This document shows, in pieces, positions 7,997-15,222 of a stretch of 64,000 bases of DNA. Made by a program: the position numbers and the translations under genes. Within the stretch, counting starts at the first letter, position 1, and the number at the start of each line of letters is the position of its first letter. The notes beneath the pieces were generated by a model that saw nothing but the letters and a program-made list of their open reading frames with translations, had not been told where the DNA came from and did no database searches. This DNA comes from Lysobacter lycopersici (GTDB lineage: Bacteria; Pseudomonadota; Gammaproteobacteria; Xanthomonadales; Xanthomonadaceae). The DNA lies in the NCBI RefSeq assembly GCF_007556775.1, contig NZ_CP041742.1:806001-870000 (forward strand), written 5' to 3'.

Positions 7997-8033
7997 CTCA
8001 TGACCAACTCCCTGCTCGGGAGTTGGTCATGAG
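7997..8033. terminator. Long perfect hairpin closing the defence block
   Basis: CTCATGACCAACTCCC (7997-8012) and its exact reverse complement (8018-8033) form a 16-bp stem with a 5-nt loop. No clear T-tract follows on either side. It sits between the convergent 2TM-beta gene and the SDR gene, so a bidirectional transcription stop is the simplest reading. An attachment or recombination hairpin is possible. Confidence 0.5.
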
Positions 8034-8069
8034 GTATTCCTTGTGCGTCGTTGCTGTTCTACATCAGTC

Positions 8070-8813
8070 TCAGCGGGGGCCTGCCAAGGCAACGGCATCA
8101 GCGCCAGCCGCAAAGTGCAGACGGTCGGATCGATCATTCGCGGCCCCGAAGATGGCAACTGCCACATCCTGCGGATAGGTAATCGCCTCCGGCTTGGCGA
8201 ACGCCTCGAAGACCGGCCCTGCAAACCCGGCATAGGTCTCGGGGATCAGGCCGTTCATACGCTCCGCCCCGTTTTCCGTGAATCGTGTCGATGGGCCATA
8301 TCCCGGTTCGACCAGTTTCACCTGTACCCCGAAGTGACCCAACTCATGCGCCAGGGATCCGGTGAAACCCTCGATCGCGGTTTTGCTTGCGGTGTACGCC
8401 GCGGCCAGCGGCATGCTGGCCAAGGTGACACTCGAGGTGACATTCACGATCGTGCCCGCCCGGCGCTCGCGCATCTGCGGAATCACGGCCTGCACCATCG
8501 CCATCGTGCCGAATGTGTTGGTCTCGAATACCTCGCGCACCGCTTGCATCGACGTGGCCTCGAAGGCACCGACGACGCCGATGCCTGCATTGTTGACGAG
8601 AACGTCGATCTGGCCGGCCTCGGCTATGGCGTGCGCGATGCTTTCGGCATTGGTGACATCCAGCGTGACCAGTTTGATGCGGTCGGATGCGGGCAGGAGG
8701 TCGTGATTCGGGCGACGCATGGTGGCGACGACATTCCACCCGCGATCATGGAAGTAGCGGGCGGTTTCGAGCCCGTAGCCGGAGGAACAACCTGTGATCA
8801 GGACCGTCTTCAT
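8070..8813 (-). CDS. SDR-family NAD(P)-dependent oxidoreductase
   Basis: 247 residues starting MKTVLITGCSSGYG. The dinucleotide loop TGxxxGxG, the NNAG motif (LVNNAGIG), the catalytic Ser of NVTSSV and the YxxxK pair (YTASK) are all present, so it should be an active classical short-chain dehydrogenase. The substrate cannot be inferred. An in-frame upstream extension reaches into the shared promoter region and is rejected. The gene is divergent from an AraC-type regulator 97 bp away. This is a common arrangement in which the regulator controls the reductase in response to its substrate. Confidence 0.88.
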   Translation of the reverse strand: MKTVLITGCSSGYGLETARYFHDRGWNVVATMRRPNHDLLPASDRIKLVTLDVTNAESIAHAIAEAGQIDVLVNNAGIGVVGAFEATSMQAVREVFETNTFGTMAMVQAVIPQMRERRAGTIVNVTSSVTLASMPLAAAYTASKTAIEGFTGSLAHELGHFGVQVKLVEPGYGPSTRFTENGAERMNGLIPETYAGFAGPVFEAFAKPEAITYPQDVAVAIFGAANDRSDRLHFAAGADAVALAGPR

Positions 8814-8862
8814 TGCGGTAACTCCGTGGTGATGGGTGCGACCACGATAGGTATGCAGCGAA

Positions 8863-8885
8863 GGACTATCGATGCCGTATAGTCC
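8863..8885. promoter_or_regulatory. Dyad in the SDR/AraC divergent promoter region
   Basis: GGACTAT (8863-8869) and ATAGTCC (8879-8885) form a perfect 7-bp inverted repeat with a 9-bp spacer. A further related half-site (GGCTATCGTCC) lies nearer to the araC-type start at 8911. Location between divergent genes makes it a candidate operator. Binding is not shown by the sequence. Confidence 0.4.
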
Positions 8886-8910
8886 ATAAAACATTGGCTA
8901 TCGTCCTGAA

Positions 8911-9831
8911 ATGACTGACCCTCTAGCTGAATTCATCACCCTGCTTCGACCCGCCAAGGTCATGGGCAAGAGCATCTCCGGCGCCGGGCCATGGGGCGTT
9001 CGCTATGCGCCGTTCGGGCACCCCGGCTTTTGCGTGGTGACCGACGGTGCATGCTTGCTGCATGTCGATGGCGCTGACCCTCTGCGCCTGGAGGCAGGCG
9101 ATTTCGTGTTCCTGCCTGCGACGCCGGGATTCGTCCTGTCGGGATTCGAGTCCGTCGAGCCGCAGCACATCGATCCCGCCTCCATCGCGGACCAAAGCCA
9201 TGAAGTACGTCATGGCTCCCTCGAGGGGGAACCGGACGTGCGCATGCTGGGCGGCTATTTCGTGTTCGATTCGCCGGATACGACGCTGCTGGTAACGCTG
9301 CTCCCACCGGTCATCCACGTCCGGGGTGAGGGCCGCTTCGGCGTGCTGGTACGCCTCGTGCGCGAGGAGGCCATGCAAACGAAGTCGGGGCGCGACCTCA
9401 TCCTGACTCGATTGGTCGAAGTCCTGCTCATCGAAGCCTTGCGGGCTGCACCGGGCGACACGGCACCAGCGGGCCTACTACGCGGCTTGGCGGACGAGCG
9501 CTTGGCTCTGTCAATCCGGGAGATGCATCGCGATCCGTCGCGTGCGTGGACGGTGGAGCAACTGGCCAAGGTCGCGGCCCTTTCAAGGTCCGCCTACTTC
9601 CAACGCTTCAACCGTGCGGTAGGCATGCCGCCGATGGAGTACCTCCTTGCTTGGCGCATGGCGATCGCGAAGGACATCCTCGATCGCCAGGATCTCGTAA
9701 TCGAGAAGGTGGCCGAGCGCGTCGGCTATTCCTCGGCGAGCACGTTCAGTACTGCATTCACCCGCTACGTGGGTCGATCCCCGAGTGGCTATGCCCGAGA
9801 GAGGCGCGAAGTACGCGCACGCGTAGCCTGA
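8911..9831 (+). CDS. AraC-family transcriptional regulator with cupin-type sensor domain
   Basis: 306 residues. The N-terminal about 190 residues form a cupin-like sensor (PFGHPGFCVVTDGACLL, LEAGDFVFLPATPGFVL). The C-terminal about 100 residues carry the double helix-turn-helix of AraC proteins, including VEQLAKVAALSRSAYFQRF and IEKVAERVGYSSASTFSTAF followed by VGRSPSGYARERR. Regulators of this architecture usually activate or repress a divergent oxidoreductase gene, and an SDR gene is divergent here. The ligand is unknown. Confidence 0.9.
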   Translation: MTDPLAEFITLLRPAKVMGKSISGAGPWGVRYAPFGHPGFCVVTDGACLLHVDGADPLRLEAGDFVFLPATPGFVLSGFESVEPQHIDPASIADQSHEVRHGSLEGEPDVRMLGGYFVFDSPDTTLLVTLLPPVIHVRGEGRFGVLVRLVREEAMQTKSGRDLILTRLVEVLLIEALRAAPGDTAPAGLLRGLADERLALSIREMHRDPSRAWTVEQLAKVAALSRSAYFQRFNRAVGMPPMEYLLAWRMAIAKDILDRQDLVIEKVAERVGYSSASTFSTAFTRYVGRSPSGYARERREVRARVA

Positions 9832-9835
9832 TGTC

Positions 9836-10418
9836 CGCTTCGGGTCGCATCAGGACTAATCTTCTAGCGGGCGTGGTGAACAAATTCCCCAGATCGAGCG
9901 AAGTCCAATCCGCTCCATCGCCTTCAGGGAAAATGCTTATCCATGACCGCGGAGCCTTCTGATATTGCCTCGCGAGCAATAAGGCCATCCTTCTTCTTGC
10001 CAGCAACGCGCGGCGTCGATGGTGGGTTCCCATCCCGCGTGGCCCCGTAGGCAAGTGCCAAACCTCGCGTCGACGGGGGCGGCAGGTACGGGGCAGGCTG
10101 GCGCCATTAGGACTTTTCCTATCCGACCTTGACACCTTGCCTGATACCTCTCAGCTGCGGCCGAGCGCACTCTGACTCTGCCAGCAACGTGATCGAGGCA
10201 CCGGGCCGCAGGCTTCACCCCTGTTCCTGAGGTCACTCAGTGCCAGGCGCGGGCCGCAGGATGCGGCTGCTGGCTCCTCCTTGAATCGGAGCCGTTTTGA
10301 TGACCTCAGACGAATACCTCGATGCCTTGCGGGCTGCAGCGCACGCCGGTGATCGCAAGCGGCTGCATTCCTCGATCGCTATGCCTCGCGCCTGGTCGAA
10401 CTGCCGTCTCTCTCCTCA
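9836..10418. repeat. 0.58-kb dispersed repeat, copy A
   Basis: This stretch matches 26345-26927 almost base for base, in the same orientation. For example, CTTCTAGCGGGCGT, AATCCGCTCCATCGCCTTCA and GCCATTAGGACTTTTCC occur in both. The first about 460 bp has no convincing gene; the last about 120 bp is the beginning of a small gene. Copy A starts directly after the araC-type gene. Differences between copies are scattered in all codon positions of every frame, which argues against a conserved protein in the long leader. No transposase or terminal inverted repeat was seen. Confidence 0.85.
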
Positions 10419-10503
10419 AAAATCTGCAGAGGCTGAGATCGCACATCAAACTCTGCTGATGGTAATTAATTACCCTGAAACTCTTACAGACCAAGGTGTC
10501 TGA
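10300..10503 (+). pseudogene. Frameshifted small repeat-borne gene (copy A)
   Basis: It begins like the intact 67-residue gene at 26808-27011 (MTxDEYLDALRAAAHAGDRK). One A is missing at about 10359 (GATCGCAAGCGG here, GATCGCAAAGCGG in the other copy). The frame then shifts and the remaining conserved part (AAFLDRYASRLVELPS) is lost. After about 10418 the sequence no longer matches the other copy. A diverged relative of the lost 3' part lies at 11730-11939. Confidence 0.7.
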
Positions 10504-11024
10504 TTATCGTATGCACCTTTATTAGGTAACACCGAGAGGTGCAAATGCTGAGTGTGTGGATTACGACCTGTATAGGCACGCCATTCCCACGCACCTTTTC
10601 CTTGTATTGGGTAAGAGCAGCAAATTCTTCGGTTCCAAATTATGTATTTGATTCTCGAATCCTTGTTTGCTTGCAATGAATTAGCTATCGCTTCGCAGTC
10701 GCAGCCGCTCCTCGGATCGTGCGTGATGTCGAAAGCCGTAACGACTCCACCAACCCCATCATCGTCATCAATCCATGGATTGTGATCTGAGTTGGTTTGG
10801 CAGTGGGCCTGATCTCCTATGAACCCATCTTCTTGTGTGTGTCGTTTAGGTGCCAACGTGTCCACTTGATTACGCAGAACCTCCAAGCTCAAAGCTTTGC
10901 GCCACTTACGCCCGCACCCATTACCAATGCTTAATGCATCCAATTCTGGGAATTCATTTGCAGCCTCCTCGTCGTCGCCTGCGTTTGCAACCGGCTGCAG
11001 CTCATTTTCGTTATCTGATGTCAT
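10470..11024 (-). CDS. M15-like (D-Ala-D-Ala carboxypeptidase/endolysin-type) peptidase domain protein
   Basis: 184 residues. After an acidic 30-residue lead, the sequence LSLEVLRNQVDTLAPKR, SDHNPW (His81), TAFDITHDP (Asp99) and HTQHLHLSV (His160/His162) shows the spaced His-Asp-HxH zinc ligands typical of M15 peptidases from phages and lysis systems. These cut peptidoglycan stem peptides. There is no signal peptide, so export would need a holin or type VI/VII-like route, or the enzyme is loaded on another structure. Codon use is AT-richer than the core genome. It is followed on the same strand, upstream, by a lipoprotein gene. Confidence 0.6.
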   Translation of the reverse strand: MTSDNENELQPVANAGDDEEAANEFPELDALSIGNGCGRKWRKALSLEVLRNQVDTLAPKRHTQEDGFIGDQAHCQTNSDHNPWIDDDDGVGGVVTAFDITHDPRSGCDCEAIANSLQANKDSRIKYIIWNRRICCSYPIQGKGAWEWRAYTGRNPHTQHLHLSVLPNKGAYDNQTPWSVRVSG

Positions 11025-11033
11025 ATCGTTCTC

Positions 11034-11717
11034 CTAGAAGGTCGCTGAACATTTGGCGAGCTCCGCATTCACCTTTTCACGCTCTTCTTCCGCAGTTGTT
11101 ACGCGTAAGTTTCCTTTTGCATCTTTAGGTTCAGGCACTGTCATCAATTTCTTTATTGCATCTTGAATCTTGGTCAAGTCCGGACTAGCCAGCTGCACGT
11201 TCGCTTGAAGCTGCCGGAGCCGGCCACGTATTTCGTCGATTCGCTCGTTAAGAACCAAGTAATCGATTGATTCTGAATTTTTCGCTCCGCTTACAACTAT
11301 GACTCGGCGAAGACAGAGCATCGCATCCGACGCCTTCTCGTAGTTTGTCGCCTGCACGGCATACTGATACCGCTGGGATGAAGCACTGCCACCACCATTA
11401 AGCAATGCGCCAACAATTGCAGTTTGTGGGGACTTCGTCAGACCACCTACAATGCCAAGAGCTCCGCCGGCATATGACGCATCAGATGCCCAATAATCGG
11501 CAGAGTGCAATTTTTCTGCCGCTTCAAGATAGGTGTTGGAATACGCCTTGAGAGTGCTAAGTGCCTCATTGAGCGTCGTAGGTGGATTCAATCCGCTGAG
11601 CTTTAGATTTTCCTTTTCCATTGATGCTTCTGCCAACGGCAAAGGACGCATTGTTTGACACCCTGCCAAGCAGATCAGCAGCACACCTAGACTTGAGCAT
11701 TTGACTTGTCGATTCAT
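11034..11717 (-). CDS. Putative outer-membrane or periplasmic lipoprotein
   Basis: 227 residues starting MNRQVKCSSLGVLLICLAGC. The lipobox LAGC puts the mature N-terminal cysteine at residue 20. The mature protein is mostly helical and charged, with a long predicted coiled region near residues 150-190 (VLNERIDEIRGRLRQLQANV) and a short glycine-rich hydrophobic segment (GGALGIVGGL). No catalytic motif was recognised. It ends 10 bp before the M15-like gene and is probably co-transcribed with it, which would suit a lysis or surface-structure role. That is inference only. Confidence 0.7.
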   Translation of the reverse strand: MNRQVKCSSLGVLLICLAGCQTMRPLPLAEASMEKENLKLSGLNPPTTLNEALSTLKAYSNTYLEAAEKLHSADYWASDASYAGGALGIVGGLTKSPQTAIVGALLNGGGSASSQRYQYAVQATNYEKASDAMLCLRRVIVVSGAKNSESIDYLVLNERIDEIRGRLRQLQANVQLASPDLTKIQDAIKKLMTVPEPKDAKGNLRVTTAEEEREKVNAELAKCSATF

Positions 11718-11729
11718 GTGCGCTCCCCC

Positions 11730-11939
11730 TTGGCAGACGATCACAAGACCGCGGCGCTTCTCAAGGACTTCGCCGCGCACCTGATCGCGTTATCGTCCCT
11801 ACCCGCTTACTCCAATTCCAAGTCCGTTCACCCGGCCAACTGGTGGACAAAGCTTGAACACTCTTTCATGCTTTGGTTCGTTCGAAAGCGAGACGAGTGC
11901 TTGGAAACTTTCCTAGACGCATGGACAGCGATTAACTAG
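11730..11939 (+). pseudogene. Diverged 3' remnant of the repeat-borne small gene
   Basis: In frame, DHKTAALLKDFAAHLIALSS followed by LPAYSN and a histidine-proline pair parallels DRKAAAFLDRYASRLVELPS, LPSLSN and HPA of the gene at 26808. It lacks the MTxDEYLDALRAAAHAG start. It could be the tail of the gene whose front is at 10300, separated by the M15-like and lipoprotein genes on the other strand. The similarity is partial (roughly one residue in three), so the relationship is tentative. Confidence 0.4.
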
Positions 11940-11946
11940 CGAACGA

Positions 11947-14202
11947 TCAAGCGCCTGTCGAATAGTAGGTAACGACAATCACGCCGTTGGCTCCCGCTCC
12001 TGCCGTTCTACCCGCGCCAGAGCGCGCACCACCACCACCCGCACCATAGTTGCCGCCATCTCCGCCCGAGGCGGTTGTGCTTGCGCCACCTCCGCCACCA
12101 GCGCCAGCGGTTGTCGGAACGCCACCAACTGTTATTCCGGACCATTCCCCGCCATTGCCGCCAGCAGATCCGGTTGCGCCTCCTGCCCCGCCTGATCCGG
12201 CATCCCCTTGACCGCCGTTGGCAAAGCTTCCTGCCGCACCCGAGCCATTGGGGCCTGGGGCACCCGATCCGCCACCCGCCGTGCCACCTGCCGTACCAGC
12301 AGTGACGACATCGCCGGAACTGGTATCAGATGAGCCTGCACCTTTGCCCAGCACCACCACGGAGCCTGGAGTGGTAAAGGAAGTGCTGGTGCCATTCAGC
12401 GCCGAAGTCTGTGTACCCCGTGCACCTCCTACGCCCAGTTGTATCGTGACCGTATCGCCTGGCGTGAGCGGGACGGAATCGCGTCTCGCATAGTCTCCAG
12501 AACCGCCTCCATTGCTGCCCAAGGCGATCCAGCCGGACTGACCGGCGCCAATGCATTCGACCTTTGCAGCGACGCAGTCCATGGGAACGGTCCATGTGCT
12601 GCCGCTGGTGATCACGATCGTTGTCGGCAGGGGATCAAAATCAAACACGAGAGCTCCGTCGCCGCCAGCGCCCGCGGTCAAAGCGGGAGAAGCTGATGCG
12701 GTACCCCCGCCCCCACCTCCGGCAAAACCTCCCGTGCCGCCATCATCCGATGTTAGGGCCGTACCTGCGGAGCCTCCCGCGCCGGCACCAGCGGTGTTGA
12801 ACTCAGCGCCGTATTGACCGTTATCGCCAACCTTCTCGCCATCGGGTCCGCCGTAAATCACACCGCCCGCAACATCGCCTGCTGCGCCGTAAAGGCTGCT
12901 GCTGGCATTGCCTGCGCCATGCGGCCCGGCCGCCCCACTTCCGCCGGCGTTTGATTGCGCGCCTCCCGCATGCGTTGTGTCGCCAACACTGGTGGTTCGC
13001 GAGGGAGCAGCGCCTGCTGCCAAGAGAAACCCAGTGTTATCGAACCAGGTATCGGTTCCTGAATTTGCGGTAGAGCTCGTTGTCGCCGCTCCGCCTTGAC
13101 CGACATTGATGCTGATGCTCGCGCCTGGGGTGAGCGACACGTTGACTTTATTTGCATAGTCCGCGCCGCCACCGCCGTTGTTGCTGGTTCCGACAAACCC
13201 CGATTGACCACCCCCGAAGGCATGGATGGTGTTATCAGACGAGTTCCAGTCGCTTGGTACCGTGAAGTTGGATCCGCCGACGATAACGTGACGCGGCCTT
13301 CCGCTGTTAAAGGCTTCGCGAATGGCTTGGCCCGTACGTATCGACACCAAACCGAGCTCGCCGAAAGCGATCGCGGTATAGCGCGCCACGATCATGTACA
13401 ACGAGCGATCCGGCCACAGGTAGGGATAGAACCCGAAGGACCCGCCGCTGCTGTATCCGCCGTCGGGCTCGACCCAACACCCTGCTGCCGAGTAACCCCA
13501 GTTCTCGTTGCTGGGTGCTGGCGATGCCACCCCGGAACCGGAGGCCGTGATCGTATGCGCGCCCAGGTGCGATGCCATTTTCAACGCGGGAGATGCCCCA
13601 CACAGACCCATCATGACCGCGCGGTACGCGATGACATTTCCAGTGACCCCGCCTGCCATCAACGGCTGGGTGAACGACATCACGTCGGTACCAGAAAGGC
13701 CGAATGTCGTGTTGTATTCCGCCGCCAAGGCGCTGTAGTTCATGCCGGGAATATTCGGCGCGGGCGAGTTCCAGCACCCGGTGTTGTTGTTGGCATGGTT
13801 CTGGAAGTGCCCCGCATCGTAATGGAACGTACCGTCGTCGGCGGACGTATAGGTCCCGTACGGTGGCGTATTACTCGTGATGCAGTGATGCACTGTTTCC
13901 AGGTGAGCGCACCCTCCCGTCATGGTGTCGTAGCCGCTCGACATGTTCAGATACGGCCAGTCGGTAGTTGACAGCACTGATTCGAGTTGCTCCCAGACGT
14001 ACGCCTGGTACAACATCTTCGATGCCGAGGCATAAGGGCCCGAAGTGGTCTCATCCACCGGATTGCCGGTGAACGGATCCGTCCCGACACTCCCCCAATA
14101 CAATCGCCCGGTTTCATCGCCGATTTCCCAATAGAACCCGGGGACCGGGTCGGAATTTGCCGTTCTGATCGCGGCGGCAATCTGTTGATTGATCGTAGGC
14201 AT
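11947..14202 (-). CDS. Serine-hydrolase-like head with two glycine-rich tail modules
   Basis: 751 residues, no signal peptide. Residues 1-about 300 have an SxxK motif (PYASASK, Ser59-Lys62) followed by LYQAYVWEQL, in the style of beta-lactamase/PBP-like serine hydrolases. Several cysteines suggest a disulphide-stabilised extracellular fold. From about 300 there are two modules, each opening with a strand like HVIVGGSNFTVPSDW or TIVITSGSTWTVP. Each continues through long glycine/alanine/serine-rich collagen- or PGRS-like stretches, as in phage tail-fibre glycine-rich domains. The C-terminus GANGVIVVTYYSTGA is typical of such tips. A surface adhesin or tail-fibre-like enzyme is the best guess; activity is unproven. 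Confidence 0.55.
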   Translation of the reverse strand: MPTINQQIAAAIRTANSDPVPGFYWEIGDETGRLYWGSVGTDPFTGNPVDETTSGPYASASKMLYQAYVWEQLESVLSTTDWPYLNMSSGYDTMTGGCAHLETVHHCITSNTPPYGTYTSADDGTFHYDAGHFQNHANNNTGCWNSPAPNIPGMNYSALAAEYNTTFGLSGTDVMSFTQPLMAGGVTGNVIAYRAVMMGLCGASPALKMASHLGAHTITASGSGVASPAPSNENWGYSAAGCWVEPDGGYSSGGSFGFYPYLWPDRSLYMIVARYTAIAFGELGLVSIRTGQAIREAFNSGRPRHVIVGGSNFTVPSDWNSSDNTIHAFGGGQSGFVGTSNNGGGGADYANKVNVSLTPGASISINVGQGGAATTSSTANSGTDTWFDNTGFLLAAGAAPSRTTSVGDTTHAGGAQSNAGGSGAAGPHGAGNASSSLYGAAGDVAGGVIYGGPDGEKVGDNGQYGAEFNTAGAGAGGSAGTALTSDDGGTGGFAGGGGGGTASASPALTAGAGGDGALVFDFDPLPTTIVITSGSTWTVPMDCVAAKVECIGAGQSGWIALGSNGGGSGDYARRDSVPLTPGDTVTIQLGVGGARGTQTSALNGTSTSFTTPGSVVVLGKGAGSSDTSSGDVVTAGTAGGTAGGGSGAPGPNGSGAAGSFANGGQGDAGSGGAGGATGSAGGNGGEWSGITVGGVPTTAGAGGGGGASTTASGGDGGNYGAGGGGARSGAGRTAGAGANGVIVVTYYSTGA

Positions 14203-14318
14203 ACTGATTCTCCCGAGGCTATTGAACGCTTAGGGAAGATCGACGCGCTATGCGTCCTGTAGACCACATCTCTTCAGGCTTCGCATCTCAATCCCTTAAA
14301 GCCTGCAACGAACAGCCT

Positions 14319-14781
14319 ATGTGGGAGCGGCCAAAGCTTGGGCAACTTGTGCAAAATTACCTAAATCACCATAACCCAGGGAAGACGTTTTGGGACCGAC
14401 AGTGGAACCAAGAGGCTCAACGCTGGCCGGCACACGCGCATCGCACTCTTCCACGCCTCACATAAGTTGACCGAGCGCTACCCGGAACTTCAAGTCGATC
14501 TGTTGAAAGCGTATGACCCAGCTTTACAGCAAGCGATCATCGATAAGAGATTTGTAATGGGTATCGCTGCGCTCAACCCATCCTACCTTGCTCAGCTCAA
14601 CCTATCGTGCTCCAGAATGCTGGCTAGCGGCAGCGACTTACACAAAAGACGTAAACGTAAACTGTTAGCGCTGAACACAGGAAGTTACGGTCACCAGCCC
14701 TTTAAGCTTCCTGTACAACCCGCAGTGCGGCCTTTAACGTGCCTTATTCGAATTTCCAACACAGATTTTCGATGCATTTGA
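14319..14781 (+). pseudogene. Frameshifted hypothetical gene
   Basis: Two adjacent frames both look coding. MWERPKLGQLVQNYLNHHNP through KTFWDRQWNQEAQRW reads from the ATG at 14319. From about 14430 the sensible frame shifts by +1 and continues TRIALFHASHKLTERYPELQ, VDLLKAYDPALQQAIIDKRF and AALNPSYLAQLNLS to a stop at 14781. Neither frame alone makes a complete protein. It may be a decayed gene or, less likely, a programmed frameshift. No family recognised. Its 3' end overlaps the end of the gene at 14734-15222 on the other strand. Confidence 0.4.
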
Positions 14782-15222
14782 AGCGGCGACAACAACGAGC
14801 TGGCTATGTTTACGTTGCCGTATTTCAACGTACACGCCATAACACCCATCTCCAAGGCCGTAATACTCCCTTAACTCCTGCAGCGAAAGCGTAAATCCGC
14901 TCATTTCCCCTGGGATAATGGATATATCTGGCACTGATGGCATTCGATCTGCGTCATCTATCGGTCGATAGCGGCATGTTTTGCAGAGAAGGCCGTTATC
15001 TGCATAAAACACAAAATTGATTTCATGTCCTAAAGAAAATCTATCTGGCCGACTAGAAAATGGAAGGTCTTTCAACGATTGATTAACAATATAGAAGTCA
15101 ACCCAACCGTCTCTAGCATTCAAGACATACCTGGCACGGCCTGCACGGTTCTCAGCATTTGCATGTCCCATGATTGCGATAGTCAGAAAAATTGATGCTC
15201 CTATTTTTAAAATTCTTGACAT
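14734..15222 (-). CDS. Secreted small protein overlapping the RHS toxin gene; candidate immunity protein
   Basis: 162 residues. A Sec signal peptide (MSRILKIGASIFLTIAIMGHANA) precedes a mature domain with cysteines at LCKTC, DGCYG and KICVG. The ATG at 15222 lies inside the last codons of the RHS gene (16-bp overlap), so expression is coupled to the toxin. Position directly after a polymorphic toxin tip and lower GC than the RHS core are typical for cognate immunity genes. Periplasmic targeting would suit neutralising a toxin acting in, or passing through, the periplasm. No homology to a known immunity family was recognised. Confidence 0.55.
   Translation of the reverse strand: MSRILKIGASIFLTIAIMGHANAENRAGRARYVLNARDGWVDFYIVNQSLKDLPFSSRPDRFSLGHEINFVFYADNGLLCKTCRYRPIDDADRMPSVPDISIIPGEMSGFTLSLQELREYYGLGDGCYGVYVEIRQRKHSQLVVVAASNASKICVGNSNKAR

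Noticed and set aside
9836-10298. Retron msr-msd or reverse-transcriptase-associated RNA
   Set aside because: No reverse transcriptase gene is near either copy and no inverted-repeat pairs with a priming guanosine were found by eye.
12000-13250. Nucleotide tandem repeat (VNTR) in the glycine-rich gene
   Set aside because: Repetition is at the level of glycine/alanine codons with no fixed repeat unit.
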